DNA of 64,000 nt from positions 1-64,000 of the forward strand of contig WYER01000033.1 of assembly GCA_009903795.1 (NCBI GenBank). The letters run 5' to 3'. Position 1 is the stretch's first letter, and the number at the start of each line of letters is the position of its first letter. The notes under the pieces are model-generated. The model saw only the letters and a list, made by a program, of their open reading frames with translations, searched no databases and had not been told where the DNA came from. A program made the position numbers and the translations under genes. Origin of the DNA: Nitrososphaerota archaeon. Lineage in GTDB: Archaea; Thermoproteota; Nitrososphaeria; Conexivisphaerales; UBA164. This document shows positions 30,101-40,181 of the stretch, one piece after another.

Positions 30101-31378
30101 TTAATCGACTGTTATCCATTCAGTGCTTTCTTTATCTAGGTTAAGAAATGCATAGCAACCACAATTTTTTATACTTGGTACTCCAACGCTCCAAACACCT
30201 CTGTAAATTAGATCTATTTTTTCTTTTCCACCTCCTAAGAAAAAGTGTTCTGGAACATCTTCAATAATTAACTTGTCTGAAATAGATGGAACAATGGGGA
30301 TCGAGCCTACAGTAGGTGCAAGGTGTCTGGTCTTCAGAAGTTTCTTTACTGCATATTCTTCAGTCATCCCGGCCGTTTTGAACATATAGTACGCGTTATA
30401 CAATAGAAAGCTTGATCCTTCAATGGTTAAATATGAAGGGTTGCTTAATAGCCTGACGTTCTGAGTAGAGTAAAGATCTTTTGCAATCTTATAGCTAACA
30501 GGTTTTTGAGGTAATGCCTTCCCAGTAAAATCCGCATGTCCTGGAATTATAACTTTTAATATCCTTTTTGGCAATGTTGATAGAAACTCTGAGAGCTTTT
30601 TATAGCCTTCAAGCGGCGATACGCCGTTTTTTATATAAGCTAGAGAGTCAACTAAATTCCCAAGGAAAAAGATACCATCAGGTTTGATCGCTTTTAAAGA
30701 ATCAAACAAATGCTCTACTTTGTTTGAACCGATCATAAGGTCACTTACCAGCGCTATCTTTCCTTTTAATTTTTTTCTTTTTACTTCTGGAAATTCAACA
30801 TCTTCAAAATCTGTCACAGAAAAATCTTCTGGGTTAATTTTTAGTGCCACGCATGATCCAGGTATGATTTCGTCAAAAATCTTTTTAGAAAAAACTTTTA
30901 ATTTAAATACACCTTTTCCATCATCAGCAAGTATTTTGTAATCATCGTTACTAATTTTTTGTAATATAAGAGCAAACGCCCACGTTTCATCTTTACCTTT
31001 GCTCTTTATATAATTTATATTAAAAAGGGGTATTTTGTTCGGTCTTTTTAACCAAAGTTCTTTCATTTTTTTAAGCCTGTCGTTTAGCATTATGTTTAAC
31101 TCTTCATATGTTGAAACCTGCATGCCATCTGAAAGAGATCTTTCAGAGTTTATTATTAAATTTGTTTTATCTATTTCAAGGTTTAGCCCAAAACTCTCTA
31201 TATCTTTAAGAGTGATAGTAAAGTTGTTAGGATCATATTCTTTTTTCTTTCTAATAACTTCAATAACACGCGGTATGAGTTCTGGCTGATCTTCTAAAAC
31301 TTTAACTAGATCTGGATGAATCTGAAAACCTTCATTTAATGCCGTAATTATCAAATCTTTTATTTCAATCGATGACAT
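30101..31378 (-). CDS. DP1-like PolD small subunit with degenerate phosphoesterase site
   Basis: ORF 425 aa; DP1 order retained (VSDLMIGS, LGNLVDS, PGHADFTGKALPQKP, LKTRHLAPTVGSIPIVPSISDKLII, FFLGGGKEK) but canonical SDxHxGS, GD, GNHD, GHxH residues changed. Confidence 0.85.
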   Translation of the reverse strand: MSSIEIKDLIITALNEGFQIHPDLVKVLEDQPELIPRVIEVIRKKKEYDPNNFTITLKDIESFGLNLEIDKTNLIINSERSLSDGMQVSTYEELNIMLNDRLKKMKELWLKRPNKIPLFNINYIKSKGKDETWAFALILQKISNDDYKILADDGKGVFKLKVFSKKIFDEIIPGSCVALKINPEDFSVTDFEDVEFPEVKRKKLKGKIALVSDLMIGSNKVEHLFDSLKAIKPDGIFFLGNLVDSLAYIKNGVSPLEGYKKLSEFLSTLPKRILKVIIPGHADFTGKALPQKPVSYKIAKDLYSTQNVRLLSNPSYLTIEGSSFLLYNAYYMFKTAGMTEEYAVKKLLKTRHLAPTVGSIPIVPSISDKLIIEDVPEHFFLGGGKEKIDLIYRGVWSVGVPSIKNCGCYAFLNLDKESTEWITVD

Positions 31379-31426
31379 ATGCTGTATGTATTAATGCTTA
31401 AATATTTTAATATTTAAGCTAATGTA

Positions 31427-32431
31427 ATGAGCGTAAGGTTAGCTCTTTATATGCAGGACAAACACCCTATAAGGGATGAAATAGAATATTCTAAATATGC
31501 AGAACAAAACGGTTTTGAAGCTGTATGGTTCGCTGAGTCAAGGCTCGCAAGGGATGCAATCGTCCCAATGGCCGCTGTAGCATCGAACACACAAAAGATT
31601 AAAATAGCCAGCGGTGTTGTAAACAACTGGACAAGAAACGTTGGTCTTATGGCTGCAACTTTTAGTACGCTTTACGAATTAGCGCCCGAAAGAGTTATCT
31701 TAGGAATTGGTGCGTGGTGGGAACCCTTGGCTTCAAAGGTGGGCGTAAAGAGGGAAAAGCCTCTTAAAGCCATGAGGGAATATGTAACTGTTCTTAAGAA
31801 ACTGTTTAAAATGGAACGCGTTACATACCATGGCGAGTTTGTTAACGTGTCAGATATAGAGCTTGACGTTGTATATGGTCCAAGGACGCCCAGAAATATT
31901 CCTATATATATAGGAGCAACAGGCTTTGATATGCTTGAGCTAGCTGGGGAGATAGGGGATGGCGTTTTGCTGAATTATCTCGTTTCCCCTGAGTATAACA
32001 GAAAAGCAATTGAAAGTATAAAGAAAGGAGCTCAAAAAGCAAAAAGAAAGCTTGAAGAAATAGACAGACCGCAGCTAATAGTTGTATCGATGGATCTTGA
32101 TGAAGATAAAGCTATAGATAGAGCAAAAACTCTTGTTTCTATGTACCTTGGGCAACAGCCGCACATAATGAAGGCAAGCGGTGTGCCAGAAAGCCTAATA
32201 GAGGACGTTAAAAAAGCTCTAGGAGGATGGCCCGCAGAGCCAGGAGGGCTTGAGAGGGCAAAAGCCATAATACCTGATAACATTGTTAAAATGCTAACAG
32301 CTACTGGCACGCCAGATCAAGTTAGAAAAAAAGTACGTGAATACATAGATTCAGGAGCTACGTGCCCAGTCATGTATCCTCTAAGCGACGATGTGAAAAT
32401 GATGATACGGGAAATGGCAAAGGGTTATTAA
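31427..32431 (+). CDS. F420-dependent LLM-class oxidoreductase (Mer-like)
   Basis: [31 protein letters not shown]. Confidence 0.88.
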   Translation: MSVRLALYMQDKHPIRDEIEYSKYAEQNGFEAVWFAESRLARDAIVPMAAVASNTQKIKIASGVVNNWTRNVGLMAATFSTLYELAPERVILGIGAWWEPLASKVGVKREKPLKAMREYVTVLKKLFKMERVTYHGEFVNVSDIELDVVYGPRTPRNIPIYIGATGFDMLELAGEIGDGVLLNYLVSPEYNRKAIESIKKGAQKAKRKLEEIDRPQLIVVSMDLDEDKAIDRAKTLVSMYLGQQPHIMKASGVPESLIEDVKKALGGWPAEPGGLERAKAIIPDNIVKMLTATGTPDQVRKKVREYIDSGATCPVMYPLSDDVKMMIREMAKGY

Positions 32432-32476
32432 AAATAAAGATAGACTAATATTCAACTTTTTTATTTCATTTGTTGA

Positions 32477-32749
32477 ATGAACAAGTCTGACGTTATAATC
32501 CTTTTGGGATTTATATTTATACTAGTTGGTTTTATGTCTTTTGTTTTTGCTGGTATGCTTTATGCTTCTAACCAATCATTTGGGTACGCTTTTTCATTTT
32601 TCATTTTTCCGTTTCCAGTTATATTTATTGGAGGGAAACCAGCATACCTTGTATCGGTAACTGCAGAAATTATGTTTATAATATTCATCATCTTTTTCAT
32701 AATATATGTTTTGTACATAATATCAGCTATAAGAGAGCTAAAAAAATAA
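32477..32749 (+). CDS. Small membrane protein (DUF131/TIGR00304-like)
   Basis: ORF; two TM segments around FFIFPFPVIFIGGKP. Confidence 0.65.
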   Translation: MNKSDVIILLGFIFILVGFMSFVFAGMLYASNQSFGYAFSFFIFPFPVIFIGGKPAYLVSVTAEIMFIIFIIFFIIYVLYIISAIRELKK

Positions 32750-32813
32750 ACTTTTTACGATTTTAGTAAAAAAGTTTTAAAAAATCTTATAAGCGTCTGC
32801 ATCTTTTTTAAAC

Positions 32814-33404
32814 TTGATGATAGAAGTAGGTAAACCCGCTCCAGATTTTACTGCAAAAGCATTCTTTCCTAGCGAGAAAAAAATAAAGCAAATAAAACTG
32901 AGCGATTATAAAGGGAAATGGGTAGTATTAACTTTCCATCCAGGAGATTTTACTTTTGTATGCGCTACCGATCTCGAAGCTTTTCAGGCATATTACGACA
33001 AATTTAAAGCGCTTAACGCTGAAATTTTGGCAATAAGCGAGGATTCCATATACTCTCACAAGGTTTGGTGGGAAACAAGTCCAAGGGTAAAGAAGGTTAC
33101 GTACCCTCTCGTAGAGGACATACGAAAAGACATCGCTACAGTTTATGGTTTTCTGAACACTGACACAGGAATGACAAAAAGGGGTACAGTTATAATAGAC
33201 CCTGATGGAATAGTTCAATACATATCAGTCTTTAACGATAGACTTGGGAAAGATGTGAGACACGTGCTTAACGCTTTGAAAGGATTAAAGTACATATATG
33301 AGCATCCAGCAAAACCTGAAGAGTTTGATATAATTCCTGCTAACTGGGAAGAAGGACAGCCGGTAATAAAGATCAGAGTACCAGACGACATAGGAAAACT
33401 GTAA
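32814..33404 (+). CDS. Peroxiredoxin
   Basis: ORF; FHPGDFTFVCATDLEAFQ, DPDGIVQYI. Confidence 0.94.
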   Translation: MMIEVGKPAPDFTAKAFFPSEKKIKQIKLSDYKGKWVVLTFHPGDFTFVCATDLEAFQAYYDKFKALNAEILAISEDSIYSHKVWWETSPRVKKVTYPLVEDIRKDIATVYGFLNTDTGMTKRGTVIIDPDGIVQYISVFNDRLGKDVRHVLNALKGLKYIYEHPAKPEEFDIIPANWEEGQPVIKIRVPDDIGKL

Positions 33405-33442
33405 ATTTATTTTTAAATCTATTTTTTTCTTTATAGTTCACA

Positions 33443-34501
33443 ATGTTATGGTTAATATATACTACTGGGGAGTGTAATCTTAAATGTTCGTACTGTGGTG
33501 GATCTTTTGACCCCAATGTGGTTCCTTGGAGCGTCAAGTATGATCTGAAAGCGCTTAAAGAAAAAATAGAATCTGATCCAGAAGCTGTTATAATATTTTA
33601 TGGTGGAGAACCTTTGCTTAATCCAAATTTTATAATGAATGTAATGGATAATATAAAAGCTAAAAGGTTTGGCATTCAAACAAACGGGACCAATATTCAA
33701 AATCTTCCACAAAGCTACTGGAAAAATATGAACGTAGTCCTGCTTTCTATAGATGGGAAAAAGCAGACTACAGATAGGTTTAGAGGAAAGGGAACTTACG
33801 ATAAAGTTTTAAAAAGCTTTAAGGTTCTGAACTCGATCGGCATAGAAAAAATTATAGCTAGAATGACAGTGACCCAGTATACCGACATATATAAAGATGT
33901 TATGCACCTTTTTTCTGTAGGCTTCAAGTACGTTCACTGGCAGCTTAACGCTGTATGGAGCAAAAGATGGAACATAAAGAGCTGGGCTGAAAGTTCTTAT
34001 ATACCGGGCATAAAAAAGCTCAAGAAAAAATTTTTGAACTACGCTTCGAAAGGTAAAGTTTTGGGTATAATTCCTTTTTTAGGTATACTTTCAGCACATT
34101 ATTTTGAAGGTTATAAAGGTCCGCCATGTGGCGCAGGTTACAGATCAGTTTCAATAACAACGGATGGTAGGGTACTCGCCTGTCCTATAGCAGTTTTTGA
34201 AAAATGGGCAGAACTAGGAAGCGTTAACAAAGGGTTTGTATTAAAAGAAATAGAAATTCCGACAATGTGTAAAACGTGCAAATACTTTAGGTACTGCGGG
34301 GGCAGATGTTTGTACTCATTAATGGAAGGCAGAAACCTATGGCAATCGCTTTATTATGATCTTGATGAAATTACAAGAAAAACTATAGAAGAAGTTATCG
34401 ATATGACAAAGTATTTAGATCGTTACATAAAAAGCGGGATTTTAAACAAGAATTTATTTAAATACGATCCAACGCTGGATTCCACTGAAGTCATACCTTA
34501 G
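33443..34501 (+). CDS. Radical SAM/SPASM protein (TIGR04084-like, putative peptide-modifying)
   Basis: ORF; TTGECNLKCSYCGG, FYGGEPLLNP, C-terminal CxxC...CGGRC cluster. Confidence 0.82.
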   Translation: MLWLIYTTGECNLKCSYCGGSFDPNVVPWSVKYDLKALKEKIESDPEAVIIFYGGEPLLNPNFIMNVMDNIKAKRFGIQTNGTNIQNLPQSYWKNMNVVLLSIDGKKQTTDRFRGKGTYDKVLKSFKVLNSIGIEKIIARMTVTQYTDIYKDVMHLFSVGFKYVHWQLNAVWSKRWNIKSWAESSYIPGIKKLKKKFLNYASKGKVLGIIPFLGILSAHYFEGYKGPPCGAGYRSVSITTDGRVLACPIAVFEKWAELGSVNKGFVLKEIEIPTMCKTCKYFRYCGGRCLYSLMEGRNLWQSLYYDLDEITRKTIEEVIDMTKYLDRYIKSGILNKNLFKYDPTLDSTEVIP

Positions 34502-35421
34502 CCATATAGAGCCCCTTGTATCAAAAACGGTAAAATGATTGTTGCATCGCCGTGTATTGTTACATGTTTTCCGCGAGGTTTTATTTTTCCCCATGAGATT
34601 GCCTCCTTTGTAAGCGCGCCGCTAAGGCTTCCATCATACTCATATGCAGTTGTAATGTAAACTGCTATATCAAGTCCATTCCTGAATTGTGACCACCATA
34701 TTGCATGGTGCTTTGAGATGCCTCCGCCAATTATAAGCGCCCCTAGCTTTTTATGAGAATATATAAAATCGGAGATAAGCTGTTCATCCTCAAGAACATC
34801 TATCGTAAAATCCCTATGTGATTGTTTATAAAGCCAAAGCTGATACCCAACAGCTCCATCAGTTATCCCTGGGACTATTACAGGTATCTGATTTTTAAAA
34901 GCCCAGTATAGAAAAGAGGATTCGTTATTTATCATCTTTCCTATATCCCATATAAGTTTATAAGTTGAAGTTTTTTTGATTTGAGAATATTCTGAATTCA
35001 AAAGCTCTTGCATCTTTTTTTCTATTAAAGGACCATAATTTTCTAATGGGATAAATACATTTCCTAGCCTATGAATTCCAATTTTTCTTAGTTTTACATC
35101 ATCTTCAAAATATGAACCCTTATAGTAATCTGAAAAGCTTCTAGCTATATCATGGTCTAGTGCTCCGCATGTTGTTATTATAAGGTCAAATTTTTTTAAT
35201 TTTATTAGCTGCGTTATCACGCCTCTAAGTCCAGTCGCTATTATATCAGCCGGGAATGTCAAGATTTTTCCATAATCTCCTTTAAAAAGCTCTTTTAGAT
35301 AATCCAAGGCTTCACCCATCTCTCTACCTGAGAATCCTCCCGCTTTGGACATCTTTTTCAATAAACTGAACGGAACGTCATTTTTTTCAAGAACTATATC
35401 TTTAACAGGTTCTCTTTGCAT
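34498..35421 (-). CDS. dys: Deoxyhypusine synthase
   Basis: ORF; LIITTCGALDHDIAR, GGGISKHHAIWW. Confidence 0.95.
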   Translation of the reverse strand: MQREPVKDIVLEKNDVPFSLLKKMSKAGGFSGREMGEALDYLKELFKGDYGKILTFPADIIATGLRGVITQLIKLKKFDLIITTCGALDHDIARSFSDYYKGSYFEDDVKLRKIGIHRLGNVFIPLENYGPLIEKKMQELLNSEYSQIKKTSTYKLIWDIGKMINNESSFLYWAFKNQIPVIVPGITDGAVGYQLWLYKQSHRDFTIDVLEDEQLISDFIYSHKKLGALIIGGGISKHHAIWWSQFRNGLDIAVYITTAYEYDGSLSGALTKEAISWGKIKPRGKHVTIHGDATIILPFLIQGALYG

Positions 35422-35597
35422 ATGATAACTTTGATAATTATTTACATATTAATGTAGCGTTTGTTATGATCATTATAGATTTTTACGATTTAGTAAATAA
35501 TTATGCATCTCAGAGTAAAATGTTTGGAAAAGTAAAAAGAAGTTAAAAATTGGAAATCTCTAAAAAGTTTATAAACGACAACCATATGAGCGTTATT

Positions 35598-35765
35598 ATG
35601 CCTATAGCTGATCCAGTTAAAAGGCAGATAGCAGTTCAAAGAAAATTAATGCATAAAATATGCATGAAGTGCGGAGCTAAAAACTCAATTTCTGCGGTAA
35701 GATGCAGAAAGTGCGGAAGTAAAGCTTTAAGGCTTCAGAACAGAGAATTAGGAGCTAAGAAGTAA
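35598..35765 (+). CDS. rpl40e: Ribosomal protein L40e
   Basis: Track start 35550; likely Met MPIADPVKRQIAVQRK...CMKCGAKNSISAVRCRKCGS. Confidence 0.93.
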   Translation: MPIADPVKRQIAVQRKLMHKICMKCGAKNSISAVRCRKCGSKALRLQNRELGAKK

Positions 35766-35766
35766 A

Positions 35767-37806
35767 GTGTTAGGGGCCGGTGGTGTAGCCTGGTCAGCAC
35801 ACCGCCTTGACGCGGCGGAGGTCGCCGGTTCGAATCCGGCCCGGCCCATTTTAATAATAGCAGAGAAAAACGATGCTGCAAAAAGAATAGCATTTGCGCT
35901 CGATCCTTCTTATAAAAAGCTTTCTGTGGACGGAGTCCCCGTTTACACAGGTTTATGGAATTCTACAAAGATTTATGTAATACCAGCAAGGGGGCATATT
36001 TATACTTTAAAAACAGACGTTGCAGAGCTGAGTCTATTTCCAGTATTAGACGTCGAATGGGTTCCGGTAGCAGATGGCTACGTTGTAAAACTTTTGAATG
36101 TGATAAAAAAATTCATTAAAGAATCATCAGAAATTATTATAGCGTGTGACTATGACATTGAAGGCGAAACCATAGGATATAACATAGTAAAGTATAACGG
36201 AGGCTTTGAAAAGATCGTTAAAAGGGCTAAGTTTTCGACATTAACGGTAGAAGAGTTAAAGCAAAGCTTTAACAGCCTTTTGTCGCGAGAAAAATGGCTT
36301 ATGGCCGACGCAGGAAGAACAAGACATTATATTGATTATATATGGGGTATAAGCCTTTCCCGCCTTTTAATGAATGAGGTAAGGCGCAGTACAGGTAAAA
36401 GTTTAAGTCTGAGCATAGGCAGGGTACAGGGCCCTACTTTAATTGAAATTTATAACAGGGAATCAGAAATAAATTCATACGTACCAAAACCATACTGGAA
36501 GTTTAAAGCTATAGGCGAACTTAGGGGCCAGAAATTCGAACTTTCAGGTCCAAATTTAAAAAGCGTAGACGAAGTTGAAGTTGCAAAAAAATTAAAGGGA
36601 AAATACGGCAAAGTTGTCTTTTTTGATAAAGACATTGAAGAAATCAAACCTCCTTATCCTTTTAATCTTTCAGACCTGCAAAAAGAAGCGTACAGACTTT
36701 TTGGAATTCAACCTTGGGAATCGCTTTCAATTTTGGAGAAATTGTATCTAAGTGCCCTTATATCTTATCCTAGAACAAGTTCTCAGAAATTGCCGCCTAC
36801 AATAAATTATAGATCTATACTTTCAAAACTCGGACAAAGATATAAAGAAGCAGGAAACGTCTCAAGGTCTCATCCTGTAGAGGGACCTATGGATGACCCC
36901 GCGCATCCCGCAATATACCCAACAGGTGAACTGCAACATTTAACAGGCAGCGAGTATAAGATTTATGATCTTGTTGCAAGAAGATTCATAAGTTCTTTTT
37001 ACAGGAACGTCAGAGTTGCGAAAAAGTACATAAAAGTCAGGGCAGATGGGTTTGACTTAGAAGCTGACGGAGCTGCCGTGATCGATAAGGGATGGCTGGA
37101 AGTTTATCCTTTTAGGGAAATAAGGGAGAAAAGCATACCAGATGCTGCAATTGGTGAAGAAATCTTGATAAAAGATGTTAATGTAGAACTAACTTTTACT
37201 AAACCCCCTTCAAGATATACTCCGTCTAGCCTCCTCGAATGGATGGAGACTAACGAGATAGGTACAAAGGCTACAAGGGCGGAGATAATAAAAACGCTTT
37301 ACAAAAGGGGATACATAAGGGGCAACAAGATAGAAATAACAGAGCTAGGATTTAGCGTAGCTAGATACTTTAGTTTTTCTCAGATAATAACTCTCGAGAT
37401 GACAAGAAAGCTCGAAAAATCTTTGGAAGACATTGAATTTGGAAAAGCTTATCCAAGTGAAATACTTAAAGAGAGCGCAATGTTTCTAATAGAAGAATTA
37501 AAAAAAGCTAAATACACAGAGGAGATGGTAGAACTTACAAAAAAGTACTTGGCAGCTGGAACCGGCGAATCATTTGGAAAATGTCCAGTATGCGGCAAAG
37601 GCGATTTGATACTACATGTATCCCAGGCAGGAAAAAGATATTTAAAATGCAGTGTGTGCGGGGCATCTGCTCCTCTTCCACGAAAAGGAAAGCTCGCATC
37701 TGCAAAGAAAAACTGTAGCTATTGCGGATGGCCCTTGATAAAAAGAGGTGATTGGGTGTTTTGTCCAAATCCGAATTGCCCAAGCAGCAAGCTAAAAAAT
37801 GCATAG
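35767..37806 (+). CDS. topA: Type IA DNA topoisomerase with C-terminal Zn ribbons (start unresolved)
   Basis: Toprim LIIAEKNDAAKRIA and CDYDIEGE, LISYPRTSS active site; ORF includes tRNA-Val at its 5' end, so the true start may be about 35848. Confidence 0.9.
   Translation: MLGAGGVAWSAHRLDAAEVAGSNPARPILIIAEKNDAAKRIAFALDPSYKKLSVDGVPVYTGLWNSTKIYVIPARGHIYTLKTDVAELSLFPVLDVEWVPVADGYVVKLLNVIKKFIKESSEIIIACDYDIEGETIGYNIVKYNGGFEKIVKRAKFSTLTVEELKQSFNSLLSREKWLMADAGRTRHYIDYIWGISLSRLLMNEVRRSTGKSLSLSIGRVQGPTLIEIYNRESEINSYVPKPYWKFKAIGELRGQKFELSGPNLKSVDEVEVAKKLKGKYGKVVFFDKDIEEIKPPYPFNLSDLQKEAYRLFGIQPWESLSILEKLYLSALISYPRTSSQKLPPTINYRSILSKLGQRYKEAGNVSRSHPVEGPMDDPAHPAIYPTGELQHLTGSEYKIYDLVARRFISSFYRNVRVAKKYIKVRADGFDLEADGAAVIDKGWLEVYPFREIREKSIPDAAIGEEILIKDVNVELTFTKPPSRYTPSSLLEWMETNEIGTKATRAEIIKTLYKRGYIRGNKIEITELGFSVARYFSFSQIITLEMTRKLEKSLEDIEFGKAYPSEILKESAMFLIEELKKAKYTEEMVELTKKYLAAGTGESFGKCPVCGKGDLILHVSQAGKRYLKCSVCGASAPLPRKGKLASAKKNCSYCGWPLIKRGDWVFCPNPNCPSSKLKNA
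35774..35848 (+). tRNA. tRNA-Val (anticodon GAC)
   Basis: GGGCCGGTGGTGTAGCCTGGTCAGCACACCGCCTTGACGCGGCGGAGGTCGCCGGTTCGAATCCGGCCCGGCCCA; anticodon loop TTGACGC. Confidence 0.95.
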
Positions 37807-38030
37807 TTTGTGGATCTTATTCTGAAGAAGGGTTATTGTGTTTTAAACACAAAACGGCCGCGAAGAGTCTAACTGAAGGTTATAAATACTGGAAAGAAGC
37901 TTTTAACATCTCTTTTAATGAATATTTGAAAGAAGTAAGAAAAAGGTCTGAAACGGGGACTTGGGTTAAAGAGATAATTGATTATGTCATTGCTTCTAAT
38001 GATTTTAATATACTTTTAGAGACTTGTTAA
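37752..38030 (+). CDS. Small conserved CxxC protein
   Basis: ORF overlaps the topA 3' end; CIVCGSYSEEGLLCFKHKTAAKSLTEGYKYWKEAFNISFNEYLKEV; true start uncertain. Confidence 0.6.
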   Translation: MGVLSKSELPKQQAKKCIVCGSYSEEGLLCFKHKTAAKSLTEGYKYWKEAFNISFNEYLKEVRKRSETGTWVKEIIDYVIASNDFNILLETC

Positions 38031-38518
38031 CTTTAGATTTATAAACCAGTACTCCCGCAAGTACAGCATTTCAATTATAATTAGCAATACAATTGTTGAT
38101 TTTTTGTTTTTGATTAACTATTGGTTTAATACCATATAGCTTTGTTTTTGGTCAAATTTTGGCCCTTAGCTTATAGTTCAAACTAAGGACCTCATATTAG
38201 CTTATTTAATTTCTTATTCAGGAGGCCCCAGTCCGCTTACTATTATTATTTCCATTTAAACAATATGCTTGAAAAAGTACACTGTTATGGCTGTTCTTTG
38301 GACTTCAACCCTAGTTAGTATCCATAAGTTGTAGAGAATTATGGAGAGCATGAAGTATATAACCCTTAGCGTGAAGTTCCTGCAAGCTGTCTTAGCTTAA
38401 CAGTTAACTACAATACTGCATGACGTTTTTAAATTAAGATATTGCTCATATGTTAAACTTTTACCCATTTTGAAAAACTAGGACATAAAAATTCAGTTTA
38501 TTAAAGAGCAATCAATCT

Positions 38519-39262
38519 CTACGTTTTTATTCTACCGTACAAGATCTTATATTCCTCTTTCGTTAATGCAGGTACCTCATATTTCCTTGTGAACAAGTAC
38601 TTAGTAAATATTTTAGTATTTGCTTCAGCTCTTAGGAATGATGGGAAGTGCAGAATAACGTTCCTTATAGTGTTCTTGACTATATGGCCCTTGTTCATGA
38701 ACCTTATTTCAAAACCTCTTTCCTTCAGAATTTCGGGTATTTTCCTCACGTTCTCTTTACCATGAAGTTCCATTGCTATTTCTCTCACATGGTTTAACCA
38801 GTCTCCTTTCACTACTTTGCCTTCAGCCCCTTCAATGTCCATCTTAACTACGCTGAATTTCCCTAAAGATTCTATAGTAGTAGTTTCAACTTCAATTCCT
38901 TCATCTGATAACCTTGATCCTGTGCCTTCATCGCTTATATTCAATTTAACTCCATCAACGGAGTAAAGTGCCTTATTGACTAGTACAACGTTTTTTAGTT
39001 GATTGATTTCTACGTTTTCCTTCAATATTTTGAAAGCCCAAGGCAAAGGTTCTACTGCTACCACTTCCTTAGCTTTTCTTGCCACCTTTACAGTGTAGTC
39101 TCCTACAAAAGCTCCAGCGTCAAGCACAACGTCAGTGTTTTTCACGTTCAGGAAATCCCACTCGCCTGCAATGAAAGTTGCGTAGTAAACGAACTCGTAT
39201 CCTTTAGGTATCTCTATCCTTAAGCCTCCGTAACTGAATAAGCTCACAATATGAAATAACAT
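38519..39262 (-). CDS. FkbM-family SAM methyltransferase
   Basis: ORF; VVLDAGAFVGDYTVKVARKAKEVVAVEPLPWAF, VVKMDIEGAEGKV. Confidence 0.88.
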   Translation of the reverse strand: MLFHIVSLFSYGGLRIEIPKGYEFVYYATFIAGEWDFLNVKNTDVVLDAGAFVGDYTVKVARKAKEVVAVEPLPWAFKILKENVEINQLKNVVLVNKALYSVDGVKLNISDEGTGSRLSDEGIEVETTTIESLGKFSVVKMDIEGAEGKVVKGDWLNHVREIAMELHGKENVRKIPEILKERGFEIRFMNKGHIVKNTIRNVILHFPSFLRAEANTKIFTKYLFTRKYEVPALTKEEYKILYGRIKT

Positions 39263-39649
39263 AAGGAATATTAAAACTTATTGATATAGGGGCAATGATT
39301 GCTGCGGCAACAGCTACGGTGGCAATACCGCTGTCGTTATTTAGAGGAAAGATAGGGAAGTCTGTTAGCTAGGTACTTCCATCATATGAGATCTAGGTTC
39401 CCTTTTGTTTCAAATGTCCAAGGTAGTTTTATTACTTATTAGACGTCCATGAAGCTGCAGAGCGCAGGCAAGGGCAGGAGGGCACAGTATGCAGGCATGT
39501 TCATGTATTTATCATAAATTTTGAAAAAATAGCAAACCTTCTTGCGGAATCAGTGCTAAAAGGCATTGATGTATAGTCAAAAATACAGATAACTTCTAAT
39601 GTAATATTATAAAAAGCAGTCCCTGAAGCATTCTCAGACGGGATAGAGG

Positions 39650-40060
39650 TTCTTCAAGCTCTAAACGAAGTGATCAGCTCGGCCCACCCGCACGCATCTA
39701 CGTACCATAGAGTTCCATCCGTGTATACTGGCTTCTTTCCGTACTTTTTAATCAGCCTGATGATGAAATGATATGCATCCAGCGAGTTCTGGTTCCAGCT
39801 AATGTGAAAAAGAATGCTTGGGGTTGGGCTCAAACGCAACCAATAACCACGCTTTCCTTCAGCTTTTTATTTCTGTCTCATCTATGAATATAACTTTCGC
39901 GTATTTCTTATCTGCATCAAAAGAATCAAGCACAAAGGAATGTTTCTGTATCCATTTTCAAACGGCAACATGGCTCTTCTTTATTATCAGCTCAAGTGCA
40001 TGGGAAGCTTTTCTTAAGCTCAAACTTGAGAAATAAGGCATAGAAGATAATTGTTGTTGG
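39650..40060 (-). pseudogene. Degenerate DDE transposase (IS6-like)
   Basis: Minus-strand pieces LSLRKASHALELIIKKSHVAV*KWIQKHSFVLDSFDADKKYAKVIFIDETEI and SWNQNSLDAYHFIIRLIKKYGKKPVYTDGTLWYVDACGWAEL broken by stops/frameshifts. Confidence 0.65.
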
Positions 40061-40181
40061 GTATTTTTTCTGGTTTGCACAATCATTTGCCAGAAAGTGC
40101 CAGCTAGAAATAAGCCTTAAGTTAACGCCACCGTTAAAAATGGGAAAGGGTTTTTTAATAGCAGATAAAAATTAGAAAACG

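Noticed and set aside
35774-35848. Translation of the tRNA-Val region as the N-terminus of topoisomerase
   Set aside because: tRNA structure is complete; the translated segment is not topoisomerase-like. Reported as a start-site puzzle rather than as protein sequence.
38030-38515. Possible replication origin in AT-rich spacer
   Set aside because: No ORB-like repeats or Cdc6/Orc1 gene nearby; appears to be degraded sequence.
39818-40036. 72-aa plus ORF
   Set aside because: Opposite strand to the transposase relic; no motif.
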